A stretch of 44,865 bases of DNA from Planctomycetota bacterium (GCA_003669605.1 QWOP01000058.1:1-44865); one strand, 5' to 3'. Numbered from the stretch's first letter, positions 28,701 to 37,981 are shown. A program made the numbers and translations. The notes: a model not told the origin generated them from the letters alone.

Positions 28701-29879
28701 TCAGGCCCGCGCCGGAGCATCGACGCGCCACCAGAGGACCACGGCCGAGACCACCGAAACCAGAGTCAGTGAGAGCAGAGGAGGAAAGACGGCCTGCCAG
28801 CGGGTTTCGATGCCGAAGATCCACGACTGGATGACGCCCAGCGAGTGGTAGGGCGAGAGCCAGGCCCAGCGGTCGATGGTGGTATCGAGTCCAGCGGCCT
28901 TCGAGAGCCAGCGAAACTGACGGAGATTGCGCCCCGGCGGCCGGCCGCCGCGGCGCGGCCCCTGTTCCAGGAACTCATCCATGCGGGAGTCGAAATCGCT
29001 GAAATCGACCCCGGCTGCCACCGCCACGCCCGAGGAGTCATCGGCCCGCATCAGGTCGGCGGTGGAGAGAGTGGTGTGAGCGATCCAGCAGGCGGCCCAG
29101 GTGGCAAACCAGGCAAAGCTGGCGATTCGGCTCTCGGCCGTCACCGAGGAGTACGCCAGCGACATCAGCACCATCGGGACGGCCAGCGCCAGGCTGGCAA
29201 CGATGATCCGGACCGGCAGATCCCAGGTGGTGACGGCCACCCAGATGCTGGGACTGACGCCGACCCCCATCAGCCACAGCGCCAGCGCCGGCAGCATGGT
29301 AATTGTCGCCACCAAGAGGCCGAGGATCAGCATCTTGCCGAGAATGTATTCGAGTTTCCCCACAGGCCTGGTGAAGTAGATCAGCCACGCCTTGGCGCGG
29401 AGGTCGCGGGAGATCAGCGACGGCGCCACCAGTCCGATGACGACGGCCAGGAGCACAGCCTGCGGAACCCGCATGAAGGCCAGAAGAAGCCGCGACCAGA
29501 CTGTTCTCCGGGTTTGGTCGACGGCGTTTGCCCCTCCATGGCCGGGCCCGGTCCCCCCAGCCTGCTCCACGGACCCCTGTCCTGGCTTGCCGAGCGTCTC
29601 GGCGAGAATCGAGCCGAGGATCCCCACGCCATCGAGGTCGCCGCCGGAACGGGCTGTGTTCCGCAGCGCCCCCAGCCGTCCTTCGTCGGCGGCCTGCTCG
29701 AAGGCGAAGAAACTCCCGGCGAACAACAGCGCCGGGCTCCAGGCGAAAAACACCGCCCGCCGCAGCCAGCGGCTCGTCCAGGCCAGACGGATGCCGGTGG
29801 TGGCGATCACCGCGACGGTGCTGGCCGGCCCCGTTCGGACTCCCTGCCAGGGGCGGTAACCGACATCATGGAGCGGCAT
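28701..29879 (-). CDS. ABC-2 type transporter permease, pair 1
   Basis: Membrane protein of 392 residues with about six hydrophobic helices and a loop of roughly 50 residues between the first helix and the next. The ATG at 29879, giving MPLHDVGYRPW, is preferred because related planctomycete permeases, as I recall them, begin with this kind of sequence; the ATG at 29894 five codons upstream is the alternative. Either start overlaps the end of the preceding ATPase gene (29866), so coupling is likely. RAKAWLIYFTRPVGKLEYILGK is the cytoplasmic segment expected to touch the ATPase. Substrate unknown. Confidence 0.86.
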   Translation of the reverse strand: MPLHDVGYRPWQGVRTGPASTVAVIATTGIRLAWTSRWLRRAVFFAWSPALLFAGSFFAFEQAADEGRLGALRNTARSGGDLDGVGILGSILAETLGKPGQGSVEQAGGTGPGHGGANAVDQTRRTVWSRLLLAFMRVPQAVLLAVVIGLVAPSLISRDLRAKAWLIYFTRPVGKLEYILGKMLILGLLVATITMLPALALWLMGVGVSPSIWVAVTTWDLPVRIIVASLALAVPMVLMSLAYSSVTAESRIASFAWFATWAACWIAHTTLSTADLMRADDSSGVAVAAGVDFSDFDSRMDEFLEQGPRRGGRPPGRNLRQFRWLSKAAGLDTTIDRWAWLSPYHSLGVIQSWIFGIETRWQAVFPPLLSLTLVSVVSAVVLWWRVDAPARA

Positions 29880-30915
29880 CGTGGGATTCTCCATCGGCGA
29901 TGGCCGCCGCGCGCAGCGTATCGATGAACACCTCTTCCAGCGGGCGGTGCGCCGGTTCCAGCGACCGCACCGTGACCCCCAGATCCGCCGCCTCCACCCA
30001 CACCGCGCGGAGTGCTTCCGCGCCTTGGGATTGGAAGAGGATCGTACCCCCTCCTGGCGGTGCCGGAAGTTCGGAGGGGCTGGGGATAGCGCGGCGGGCC
30101 GGGATGCCCCGGGCGGTGAGGCGGCCGATCAACGCGTCGATTGGACCAATCCCCTCCAGGCGTTCCTCGGGGATCGCAGGGTGCGTCAGTTCGCGGATTG
30201 TCCCCGCGAGTCGGACGCGGCCGCCGGCGAGGACGACCACCCGATCGCAGACCGACTGCACATCGGGAAGAACGTGGGTCGAGATCAGGATCGTTTTGCC
30301 ATGATCGCGGGCGAGCGTGGTCAGCCGGCCGAGCATTGCCCGCCGCTCGATCGGATCGAGTCCATTGGTCGGTTCGTCGAGGATCACCATCCGCGGGTCG
30401 TGGACGATCGCCGCCGCGAATGAGATCTTCTGTCGCATGCCGACTGAAAGAGTTTCCACGGCGCGGTACCGCTCCTGGCCAGCATCGCACCAGTCGAGCA
30501 CCTCATGCGCCCGGCGGAGGGCCTCGGTCCCCGGCAGTCCGGAAAGACGGGCGGCATACCGCACCATCTCCACTCCCGAGAGCCCTGGGATGGAGCATTC
30601 ATCCTCGGGAACGACTCCCATCATCTGGCGGACCATCCGCGACCGGCGGCGGGGGTCGAGGCCGAAGACACGCACACTCCCCTCGGTGAGGTGCACTAGC
30701 CCCAGGATGGCCCTGACGAGCGTGCTCTTGCCGGCGCCGTTGGGGCCCACCAGGCCCGTGATGCCAGGGGGGACGTCGAGCGTCACTCGGTCGAGGACCG
30801 TCCGCCGGCCATAGCGCTTGATGACGCCCCGGACCTCCACCGGCATCTGCGCGGCACTCGGGTGTGTGGCGGCCCAGCCCGGAGCGCGGGCCGTGGCGTC
30901 CGCGGGGTGGGCCAT
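29866..30915 (-). CDS. ABC transporter ATP-binding protein, pair 1
   Basis: ATPase of 349 residues. About 25 poorly conserved N-terminal residues precede the core; Walker A GPNGAGKS is at 57-64, signature LSVGMRQKISFAAAI, Walker B MVILDEPTNGLDP, and STHVLPDV holds the H-loop His. An accessory C-terminal domain of about 100 residues follows. The ATG at 30915 is preferred over a TTG at 30921. It begins nine bases after the frr stop, which ties the ABC cluster to a translation gene. Confidence 0.94.
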   Translation of the reverse strand: MAHPADATARAPGWAATHPSAAQMPVEVRGVIKRYGRRTVLDRVTLDVPPGITGLVGPNGAGKSTLVRAILGLVHLTEGSVRVFGLDPRRRSRMVRQMMGVVPEDECSIPGLSGVEMVRYAARLSGLPGTEALRRAHEVLDWCDAGQERYRAVETLSVGMRQKISFAAAIVHDPRMVILDEPTNGLDPIERRAMLGRLTTLARDHGKTILISTHVLPDVQSVCDRVVVLAGGRVRLAGTIRELTHPAIPEERLEGIGPIDALIGRLTARGIPARRAIPSPSELPAPPGGGTILFQSQGAEALRAVWVEAADLGVTVRSLEPAHRPLEEVFIDTLRAAAIADGESHDAAP

Positions 30916-30924
30916 GTTCAACGC

Positions 30925-31485
30925 TCAGCCCTCCATCACTTCCGCTTCCTTCACCCGTGCCAGATCACCGACTTTGGATTCGTAGGTCTTGGTCAGTTCC
31001 TGGACCTCCTCCTTGGTGGAGTCGCAGTCATCCTCGGTCATCGTGCCGGCTGTTTTTTCGGAGTCTGCTGCCTTGTTGGCGTCGCGGCGGACGTTGCGGA
31101 TCGCCACCTTTCCCTCCTCCGCCAATTCCTTGATCCGCGCAGTCATCTTCCGGCGGACGTCGGTCGACAGCGCGGGAACAGTGATCCGGATAACACGGCC
31201 GTCGCTTTGCGGGTTGAACCCCAGGTCGGATGCCTGGAGGGCCTTCTCGATGTCTTTGATCGTGCCGGGGTCGAAGGGGCGGACGACGATCTGGTTGGGC
31301 TCCGGGGCACCGACGCTCGCCAAGGCCTTGATCGGCGTCGGCGAGCCGTAGACCTCGACCCGCAGGGAGTCGACCAGCCCGGGATTCGCTCGTCCGGTGC
31401 GAATCCCGGTGAGGGAGTGGCGGAACACGTCAACCGCCTTCTCCATCCGTTCCTCGGCGTCCAATAGGATCACGTCGACCGGCAT
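30925..31485 (-). CDS. frr: Ribosome recycling factor
   Basis: Releases the post-termination ribosome from mRNA together with EF-G. The 186 residues match the normal length of about 185. Family features are seen: an N-terminal helix ERMEKAVDVFRHSLTGIRTGRANPGLVD, the domain II region VYGSPTPIKALASVGAPEPNQIVVRPFD, and the C-terminal helix VRRKMTARIKELAEEGKVAIRNVRRDANK. The frame is open further upstream, but ATG 31485 has AAGGAG in good position. In most bacteria frr directly follows pyrH; here pyrH lies about 8 kb away, and frr instead leads an ABC transporter operon. Confidence 0.97.
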   Translation of the reverse strand: MPVDVILLDAEERMEKAVDVFRHSLTGIRTGRANPGLVDSLRVEVYGSPTPIKALASVGAPEPNQIVVRPFDPGTIKDIEKALQASDLGFNPQSDGRVIRITVPALSTDVRRKMTARIKELAEEGKVAIRNVRRDANKAADSEKTAGTMTEDDCDSTKEEVQELTKTYESKVGDLARVKEAEVMEG

Positions 31486-31513
31486 GCAGACACTCCTTCG
31501 GCGGGGCGATGGC

Positions 31514-31534
31514 CGGCGGACGAATTGTCCGCCG
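31514..31534. promoter_or_regulatory. Inverted repeat in the frr/sulfatase divergent promoter region
   Basis: CGGCGGAC and GTCCGCCG flank GAATT in the 181-base divergent region. A second inverted repeat (GCGGCCG, eight bases, CGGCCGC) lies about 60 bases further toward the sulfatase gene. Either may be a regulator site or a leader hairpin. Confidence 0.4.
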
Positions 31535-31666
31535 CTCCCCCGGGCGTCACAATTCTCGCGGTGCCGCTGAGGGCACGCAAGCGGCCGGTCTGTTTCGGCC
31601 GCACCCCGGGGGGAGGATTGCAGGGAGCCCGTCGCGGTGACGCCAGCCCCGTTCCAGGAGAGTTCC

Positions 31667-34600
31667 ATGCCCATGATCCCGCCTGCCACCATCGCCGTCA
31701 CACCAAACCCCGTCGCGGCGGCCCGCACAACGGCATCCCAACGTCGGTGGGGAGTGTTCCTCGTGGCTCGGTTGGCAGGGTTGTTGATAGCCAGCCCGGC
31801 GGCGCTGGTCAGCGCCGCTTTGCCGAACATCGTCATCATCACCGCCGACGACCTCGGCTGGGGCGATCTGGGCTGCTATGGCCATCCCTCGATCCGGACC
31901 CCACACCTCGATCGGATGGCGGCGGAGGGGGTGCGATTCACCGACTTCTATTCGGCGGGCGAGGTCTGCACGCCGAGCCGGACGGCGCTGCTCACCGGCC
32001 GCTACGCAGCCCGCAGCGGCATGTGCCACGATCGCTTCCGGGTGCTGCGGGCCAAATCGCTCGGCCACCTGCCAGAAGCGGAGGTGACGCTTGCGGAACT
32101 GCTCCGGGAAAGAGGATATGCGACGGCCTGCATCGGCAAGTGGCACTTGGGCTCGTTTGCCAACAATCCGGCCGGCCATCCGCTGCGCCACGGGTTTGAC
32201 AGCTTCTTTGGCCTGCCCCATTCCAACGACATGGATCCCACCCCGCAGGCGCCGCAGGGGGCCCCTGGGCGTGCCGACCAGGATCCTGCCTGGTGGAACG
32301 CGCCGCTGTGGCGGAACGAGACCCTTGTAGAGCAACCGCTTGAGCAGTCACTCCTCACGCAGCGGACGATCGACGAGGCGGTGGGATTCATCGATGCAAA
32401 AGCGGGTAGTCCGTTTTTTCTCTACGTGCCGCTGTCGTTCCCGCATGTGCCGCTGTTTGCCTCAGAGGCCTTCCGAGGCAAGAGCCTCCGCGGGCAGTAC
32501 GGCGACGTCGTCGAAGAACTCGACGCTGGAGTGGGGCGGATCCTCGCGGCGCTTTCCAACCATCAGATTGCGGAGAACACCCTGGTGGTGTTCACCAGCG
32601 ACAACGGCCCCTGGCTGACGATGGGGAGCCAGGGGGGATCGGCCGGGCTGCTCCGCGACGGCAAGGGGAGCACCTGGGAGGGAGGGATGCGCGTCCCGGG
32701 GATCGCCTGGTGGCCGGGGCGGATCCGGCCAGGGCGGGTCCATCGCGGCGTGGCAACGGCGCTCGATCTGTTCACGACATCGGCCCGGTTGGCAGGCGGT
32801 GAGGTACCAGCAGACAGGGCTGTGGATGGCGTCGATTTGAGCCCGGTGCTTTTTCATGATGGCCCCGAGGAGCCGGCAGGAGTCGCCCGGAAGGCCTTTT
32901 TCTACTACCGGGGCCAGCGGGTATTTGCCGTCCGCAGCGGCCGTTGGAAGGCGCACCTCCTCACCCAAGGGGCCTACGGCGACCCGGCGGCGGTGGCCCA
33001 CGACCCGCCTCTCCTTTTCGATCTCGCCGCCGACCCAGGCGAGCGGTTCAACCTCGCCGCGGAGCAACCCGAGGTGGTGGCGCTCCTGGTAGCGCTCGCT
33101 CAGGAGCAGGTGGCATCCTTTGCACCTCCCCCGTCGCAGCTGGTGGCCACGACTGACGATCCGGCGAAGCCCGTGCCACCCACGGCTGGCGGAGGCGAGC
33201 GCCGTCTTCCTCCCAAGGCCCCGCCGCTGGAGGAGCTCGTTGCCCAGCTCGACGCCGCCCAGCGGGCCGCCTGGCAGCGTGTTCCCGGCCGGCTGGAGCG
33301 GGTCCTGAAGCGGGTCGCGCAAACCCAGTTTCCCGACGCGGCAGTCCGGGCGGAGGTAGAGGTGTTTCCCAAGGCGGTGCAGTATGGAATTGCCTGCGGC
33401 GAGTGGTGGGAACCGTCGCACCTCGAACGGGCCACCTGGGCGCTCGACGAGGCGGAGCGTCGGCTCGACGAGGTGGCGATGGGCCGTACTACCTGGCGCG
33501 AGGGGGGCTTCGTGCCCTTGGCCTACCGCTCCTCCCTCGACGGCTCGGTGCAGCCATTCGGGATCATTGTTCCAGAGGGGCTCGACCGCTCGCAGCCAGT
33601 GCCGGTGTGGATCTGGCTCCACGGCCGTGGAGAACGCGACACCGATCTCCACTTCCTTTGGCAGAAGTCGCGGAAGTCGGGGGAATTTTTCCCCGCCGAC
33701 GCCATCGTGCTTCTGCCTTTTGGCCGCTACTGCAACGGCTGGAAGGGGCCTGGTGTGAACGATGTCTTCGAGGCCCTCGACGCTCTGGCTGCCATCTACC
33801 CGATCGACCGCGACCGAGTCGTCCTCGCCGGATTCTCGATGGGGGGCGCGGGAGCCTGGGAGATCGGTGCCCGGCGCAGCGATCGGTTTTGTGCTGTCCA
33901 CGGCGGCGCCGGTTTTGTCGACACCGAGCGGTTCATGGGGATCGCGCCGGAGGATGTCCCGTGGTGGGAGGCCCGGCTGTGGTTGCTGAGCGATGTGCCA
34001 CCGGTGGCCCGAAACCTCCTCAATCTCCCCGTCATTGCCTACTCAGGTGAGAAGGACACGCAGCGCGCGGCTAGCGAGATCATGGTGGCCAGCCTCGCCG
34101 CCGAGGGAAAGGTGATTCCCCATGTCATCGGTGCCGGGATGGGGCACCAGTACGACGACCCGTCGCGGCAGGCGATCGCGGCCTTTCTGGCGCCGGCGGT
34201 CGTCGCCGGCAGGCCGCGGAATCCCGCCGTGGTCCACTGGGCGGGCACCACGCTGGCCGATGGCGGAATGCACTGGGTGGAGCCAGTGGGGCTGGCGGAA
34301 CACTGCGCCAGGGCGCGGGTCGATGCGGAGCGCTCCGAAATCGGCAGCGGCGCGCGGATCTTGGTCGGGACAGAGAATGTGACCGCTGTGGCGATCAAGG
34401 ACGTGCCGGCGGGGTGCAAGGTTTTGATCGATGGAGAAACAATCGATCCGGCCGGCAGCGGAGGCACGTTGACGCTGGCCCGGGCGGGGCTGGCTGCGAC
34501 GGGGGCGTGGGGGATCGTCGATCCGGAAAAACTCGCGCCGCGCCGCAAGCGGCCTGGGCTCACCGGACCGATCGACGAGGCGTTCAACGCGCCGTTCATC

Positions 34601-35143
34601 GTTGTGCCTCCCTCCGGCCCGGGCATCAATGCCCAAGTCGACCGCTTCGTGCAGGGGGAGTTTGAGCACCTCAGGCGCCGCTGGCATGACCTGTTCCGCG
34701 GAGAGTTGCCGGTGGTGGAGGCTGGCGCCGTGACCGCACAGATGCTCCGCGACAAGCACCTCGTCCTCTTTGGCGACCAGCGGTCGAACGCGCTGGTGGC
34801 CCGGGTGCTGCCTGGTTTGCCCCTGTTATGGAACTCCGACACGCTTTCCATCGGGCCCGGAACGCCGGCCGAGGGGCGATTTCCAGCAGCGCATCATGTG
34901 CCGGTGCTGATCCATCCCAATCCGCTCTCGCCACCCACCGCTGACGGGCCTGGGCGGTACGTGGTCCTCAACAGCGGGTTTACGTTCCGCGAGGAGGATG
35001 ACAAGAGCAATGCCCTGCAAAACCCGCGGCTGCCCGATTGGGCGGTGATCGACCTCTCGGTGCCCCCCGACGGCCAAGCCCCCGGTCGGGTGGTGGCCGC
35101 CGACTTCTTCGACGAGGCTTGGGAGATGAAGCTGCCGCGATAA
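31667..35143 (+). CDS. Exported arylsulfatase fused to an alpha/beta-hydrolase esterase
   Basis: Two enzymes in one chain of 1158 residues. The ATG at 31667 has AGGAG upstream; a signal segment (ARLAGLLIASPAALVSA) ends near residue 50. The sulfatase part, about 52-490, has NIVIITADDLGWGDLG and the CTPSR motif at 101-105, whose Cys is converted to formylglycine, then TGRYAARSG, GKWHLG and a late FTSDNGPW metal-site segment, matching S1 sulfatases. After a Pro-rich linker, residues about 515-850 are an esterase with an oxyanion-type HGRGERD segment, Ser724 in GFSMGGAG and His827 in GMGHQYDD. A further C-terminal region with LVLFGDQRSNALVA and PLLWN is typical of large planctomycete prolyl-oligopeptidase-like esterases. 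Each half looks complete. It probably removes sulfate and acyl esters from one polysaccharide outside the cytoplasm. No sulfatase-maturing enzyme is in the window. Confidence 0.92.
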   Translation: MPMIPPATIAVTPNPVAAARTTASQRRWGVFLVARLAGLLIASPAALVSAALPNIVIITADDLGWGDLGCYGHPSIRTPHLDRMAAEGVRFTDFYSAGEVCTPSRTALLTGRYAARSGMCHDRFRVLRAKSLGHLPEAEVTLAELLRERGYATACIGKWHLGSFANNPAGHPLRHGFDSFFGLPHSNDMDPTPQAPQGAPGRADQDPAWWNAPLWRNETLVEQPLEQSLLTQRTIDEAVGFIDAKAGSPFFLYVPLSFPHVPLFASEAFRGKSLRGQYGDVVEELDAGVGRILAALSNHQIAENTLVVFTSDNGPWLTMGSQGGSAGLLRDGKGSTWEGGMRVPGIAWWPGRIRPGRVHRGVATALDLFTTSARLAGGEVPADRAVDGVDLSPVLFHDGPEEPAGVARKAFFYYRGQRVFAVRSGRWKAHLLTQGAYGDPAAVAHDPPLLFDLAADPGERFNLAAEQPEVVALLVALAQEQVASFAPPPSQLVATTDDPAKPVPPTAGGGERRLPPKAPPLEELVAQLDAAQRAAWQRVPGRLERVLKRVAQTQFPDAAVRAEVEVFPKAVQYGIACGEWWEPSHLERATWALDEAERRLDEVAMGRTTWREGGFVPLAYRSSLDGSVQPFGIIVPEGLDRSQPVPVWIWLHGRGERDTDLHFLWQKSRKSGEFFPADAIVLLPFGRYCNGWKGPGVNDVFEALDALAAIYPIDRDRVVLAGFSMGGAGAWEIGARRSDRFCAVHGGAGFVDTERFMGIAPEDVPWWEARLWLLSDVPPVARNLLNLPVIAYSGEKDTQRAASEIMVASLAAEGKVIPHVIGAGMGHQYDDPSRQAIAAFLAPAVVAGRPRNPAVVHWAGTTLADGGMHWVEPVGLAEHCARARVDAERSEIGSGARILVGTENVTAVAIKDVPAGCKVLIDGETIDPAGSGGTLTLARAGLAATGAWGIVDPEKLAPRRKRPGLTGPIDEAFNAPFIVVPPSGPGINAQVDRFVQGEFEHLRRRWHDLFRGELPVVEAGAVTAQMLRDKHLVLFGDQRSNALVARVLPGLPLLWNSDTLSIGPGTPAEGRFPAAHHVPVLIHPNPLSPPTADGPGRYVVLNSGFTFREEDDKSNALQNPRLPDWAVIDLSVPPDGQAPGRVVAADFFDEAWEMKLPR

Positions 35144-35161
35144 GGGGGGGAATCGTCCCGC

Positions 35162-37129
35162 TCATCCCACCAGCACCGAGGGCCGGCGGGCGGGATCGGG
35201 CACGGCTTTCTCAAGCAGATCGAAGACCACGTTGGGGATGTCCCCCTGACCGAAGAGGAGGAATTCGAGGGCCAGTTTGATGCTGCTGCCCTGGCTCCAT
35301 CCAAAGACCACCTCCAGCGGCGTCCCCGACTTGCTCATGTCGATGGCGATCTGGGCGATGGTGTGAGAGACACTGACCACGTCCTTGGCGACGATGATGA
35401 ACCGTTCCCCCTCTTGCTTGGCGGAGAGGATCGGGGCGTTGTGGAACTCGCTCGTATCGCCGTAATGGACCTCGAGGAACACCAGGGGAACTTCTGCCGG
35501 GATGCGGTGGCGGCGGCGGATCTCCGCCTCCTTCTCGCCGAGCGAGCGGTGGCCGGGACGGTGCGGCACGAGCACGCGGAAGGCCCCTTCGGCGCAGATG
35601 TCGGTCCAGAGCATGCGGGCAGAGTCGTCAGCAAAGCGGAATTCCTTGTGGCGCAATTCCTGGCTCCGCCAGACCCGTGACACGATCGAGATCAGCAGCA
35701 CGCAGCCGATGAACATCGAGGCGATGATGATGCCATCGGGGCGTTCGGTGATGTTGGTGATTGTCGTGTAGATGAACACCAGCGTGATCAGGGCGAAGGC
35801 GATCCGCTTCCAGGGGCTGTGTTCGCCCCCGTCTCCCGACTCGTGCTGCATGTGCACCAGCGACGCGATGCAGGCACTGGTCATGAGGACGAGGACGCCG
35901 GTGGCATAGGCGCCTCCCTGGGCCGTGACATCGGCGCGGAAGGCCCATGTCACCAAGAGGTTGATGATCGTGAAGCCGATGATGAGGGGGCGGTAGGCCG
36001 AGGCCCACTCCGGGGCCATGCCGTAGCGGGGCAGATACCGCGGCACCATGTTGAGCAGTCCGGCCATCGCCGAGGCTCCCGCGAACCAGAGGATGAGGAT
36101 CGTGGAGATGTCGTAGATCGTGCCGAACAGCGGGCCGAAGAGGGGGTTGATGGGGTGCGGGCTCTCGCCGTGGGCGACGTAGGCCAAGGCTCTGTCGATC
36201 GCCTTTCCCTTGAAGGTGATCTCGCCATCCTCTGCCGTCTCTAGGCTCAGTTCCGTGGCCGGGATGATGGTGTTGGTGCCGGTGACCAGCGACGATCCGA
36301 TGAGAAAGAACGACATGATCAAGGCGGCGCAGAGCATCAACTTGCGGGTGTTGGCGACGCGGGCCTTCTCGTCGTGCGGATTGGCTTCGGTACCGCGGAC
36401 AAGGTGGATCAGGAGGACGCCGGTTTCGAATCCGGAAAGCCCCAGCGCCAGCTTGGGGAAGATCAGGCAGGAGATGCCCAGTGCCACCCACAGTCCGTGA
36501 CCGGAAAGCGGCGCCTCGTGGAGGTGATAGGTGCCTGAAGCGATCTCGGAAAACCAGTTCTGGAGCAGCACTGGGTGGGTGAGCAGGTACCACAATCCGC
36601 TCCCCACGATCAGGAAGGAGAGGCTGAGGAAGGCCACCACGAGCACGGTGGCGATCCCCACCACCTCGGAGTAGCCCTTGAGGAACATGGCGCCCAGGAG
36701 GAGCAGGAGCACAGCAGCCATCATCACCTGGTTGCTCAGCCAGGGGGGAGCGTGTTCCTTGAAGAGCGAGTTGCTGATCAGGTGCGCCGCGGCGTCGGCC
36801 GCGGAGAGGGTCTTGGTGATCACGAAGTCGGTGGCGGCGAAACCGATCAACACCAACACGCCAATCTTCCCCCGCCAGCCCCCCACCAACCGCTCGATCA
36901 TCCCGATCGAGCCGACGCCGTCGGGCGTCTGCCCGGCGACGTAGGAATAGACGGGATAGGCACCGAAGAGCGTCACCAGCACCAGCACCAGCGTCGCCAG
37001 GGGAGCGAGGGTGCCTGCCCCCTCGAAGGCGATCGAGGGCTGGTAGCCAAGGGTGCTGAAGTAGTCGACGCCGCACAGGCACATGATCAGCCACCAGGCG
37101 TAGTGGTGATCGCGGGAATCGTGGCTCAC
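35162..37129 (-). CDS. APC-superfamily permease resembling KimA/KUP potassium transporters
   Basis: Membrane transporter of 655 residues with about twelve helices in the first 480 residues and a soluble C-terminal domain of about 160. The first helix region GVDYFSTLGYQPSIAFEGAG and the next, PVYSYVAGQTPDGVGSIGMIE, match the APC proteins that include the c-di-AMP-regulated K+ importer KimA. The C-terminal part (VPLVFLEVHYGDTSEF, GERFIIVAKDVVSVSHTIAQIA) resembles the cytoplasmic domain of that group. Start is GTG at 37129; no strong ribosome binding site is seen. A perfect stem-loop lies 38 bases upstream. It may instead be an amino acid transporter. It converges with the sulfatase gene, leaving 18 bases between stops. 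Confidence 0.8.
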   Translation of the reverse strand: MSHDSRDHHYAWWLIMCLCGVDYFSTLGYQPSIAFEGAGTLAPLATLVLVLVTLFGAYPVYSYVAGQTPDGVGSIGMIERLVGGWRGKIGVLVLIGFAATDFVITKTLSAADAAAHLISNSLFKEHAPPWLSNQVMMAAVLLLLLGAMFLKGYSEVVGIATVLVVAFLSLSFLIVGSGLWYLLTHPVLLQNWFSEIASGTYHLHEAPLSGHGLWVALGISCLIFPKLALGLSGFETGVLLIHLVRGTEANPHDEKARVANTRKLMLCAALIMSFFLIGSSLVTGTNTIIPATELSLETAEDGEITFKGKAIDRALAYVAHGESPHPINPLFGPLFGTIYDISTILILWFAGASAMAGLLNMVPRYLPRYGMAPEWASAYRPLIIGFTIINLLVTWAFRADVTAQGGAYATGVLVLMTSACIASLVHMQHESGDGGEHSPWKRIAFALITLVFIYTTITNITERPDGIIIASMFIGCVLLISIVSRVWRSQELRHKEFRFADDSARMLWTDICAEGAFRVLVPHRPGHRSLGEKEAEIRRRHRIPAEVPLVFLEVHYGDTSEFHNAPILSAKQEGERFIIVAKDVVSVSHTIAQIAIDMSKSGTPLEVVFGWSQGSSIKLALEFLLFGQGDIPNVVFDLLEKAVPDPARRPSVLVG

Positions 37130-37166
37130 GTGCGGCTCAGGGCTCCAGCAGGGAAGGGGGAAACCG

Positions 37167-37190
37167 ACCGCCGCGAAGAGTCGCGGCGGT
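37167..37190. promoter_or_regulatory. Perfect stem-loop between a hypothetical gene and the APC permease
   Basis: ACCGCCGCGA and TCGCGGCGGT flank AGAG. On the minus strand it lies after the hypothetical gene and before the permease start. There is no long T-run, so it is either a weak terminator or a leader structure of the permease mRNA. Confidence 0.5.
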
Positions 37191-37248
37191 AGCAGTTACT
37201 TCATCGTGACAGCCTCGGCTGGCGGCCGCAACCGGCCCCCAGCAGTGT

Positions 37249-37953
37249 TCAACGCCACTCCGGCAGGTCGACCCCCCGGGTCTTGGCCTTGGCGAGAATC
37301 GCTGCGGCGTAGCGATTGAAGAGTTTCAGCCGATCGGCATCGGCGGGGGGCTGTTGCTTGCGGCCGTCGTCGGAGCGGGCCTGGGGGGAGAGCCCAAACC
37401 GCAGTTTGCGGTAGGCGATCGTGTGGTCGATCCCCAGGTCGGCCAGCCTGGAGCGGTCCCCCTCTGGAGCGGCGAAGAAGGTGTCGATCGCCTCGTCACG
37501 CGATTTTTGCCAATCATCATCGAGGGCCTTGCGGGCCTCTTCAAGCTGAGTCTTGGTCATCTGATCGGCATTGCGGATCACTGCCGCGATCGCCTTCTTG
37601 CCATCGGTGCCACTGACTTTTCCGTCGAGCAGGGTTCGCTGCAGCGAGGCTGTGGTGCCGAGAAGATCGGGCTTGCGGCCCAGCGATATCCAGGCCAGCC
37701 CCCCTGCAAGGAGGGATACGAAGATCATGCCGATCGCCACCAGGGCCACCTTCGCGCCTGAGCCAGTCGGGGGCTGAGAGGGCTGTTGCTGGTGCGCTTG
37801 CGGCGCGGTGCCACCAGCCGCCAGTGGCGGGACGGCGCGCGCCGGAGCCCCCCCCGCCGCGGTCCGGGGGGCGGAGGCGGGGGGGGGCTTTCCTTGGGCG
37901 ATGGCCCGGGCGGCCGCGAGGCGGGCCTGGGCTTCAGGAGTAAGGCGTGCCAT
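37249..37953 (-). CDS. Hypothetical single-helix membrane protein
   Basis: Unrecognised protein of 234 residues. The start at ATG 37953 (MARLTPEAQARLAAARAIAQ) follows GGAG at a usable distance; frame further upstream lies in the DUF1559 gene region. A Pro/Ala/Gln-rich linker at about 25-65 precedes one clear transmembrane helix (KVALVAIGMIFVSLLAGGLAW) near 68-90. A charged, helical domain follows to the C-terminus (KALDDDWQKSRDEAIDTFFAAPEGDR), probably outside the cytoplasm. The gene lies 28 bases downstream of the DUF1559 gene, suggesting one transcript and a link to the pseudopilin or secretion machinery. Similar small proteins next to DUF1559 genes are common in Planctomycetes but uncharacterised. 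Confidence 0.75.
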   Translation of the reverse strand: MARLTPEAQARLAAARAIAQGKPPPASAPRTAAGGAPARAVPPLAAGGTAPQAHQQQPSQPPTGSGAKVALVAIGMIFVSLLAGGLAWISLGRKPDLLGTTASLQRTLLDGKVSGTDGKKAIAAVIRNADQMTKTQLEEARKALDDDWQKSRDEAIDTFFAAPEGDRSRLADLGIDHTIAYRKLRFGLSPQARSDDGRKQQPPADADRLKLFNRYAAAILAKAKTRGVDLPEWR

Positions 37954-37981
37954 GGGGAGTCTCCATGGGGCGCCGGCGGCT

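Noticed and set aside
35628..37094. 488-codon frame overlapping the APC permease in another frame
   Set aside because: Arg/His/Pro-rich translation without membrane segments; the permease frame has coherent helices and family motifs.
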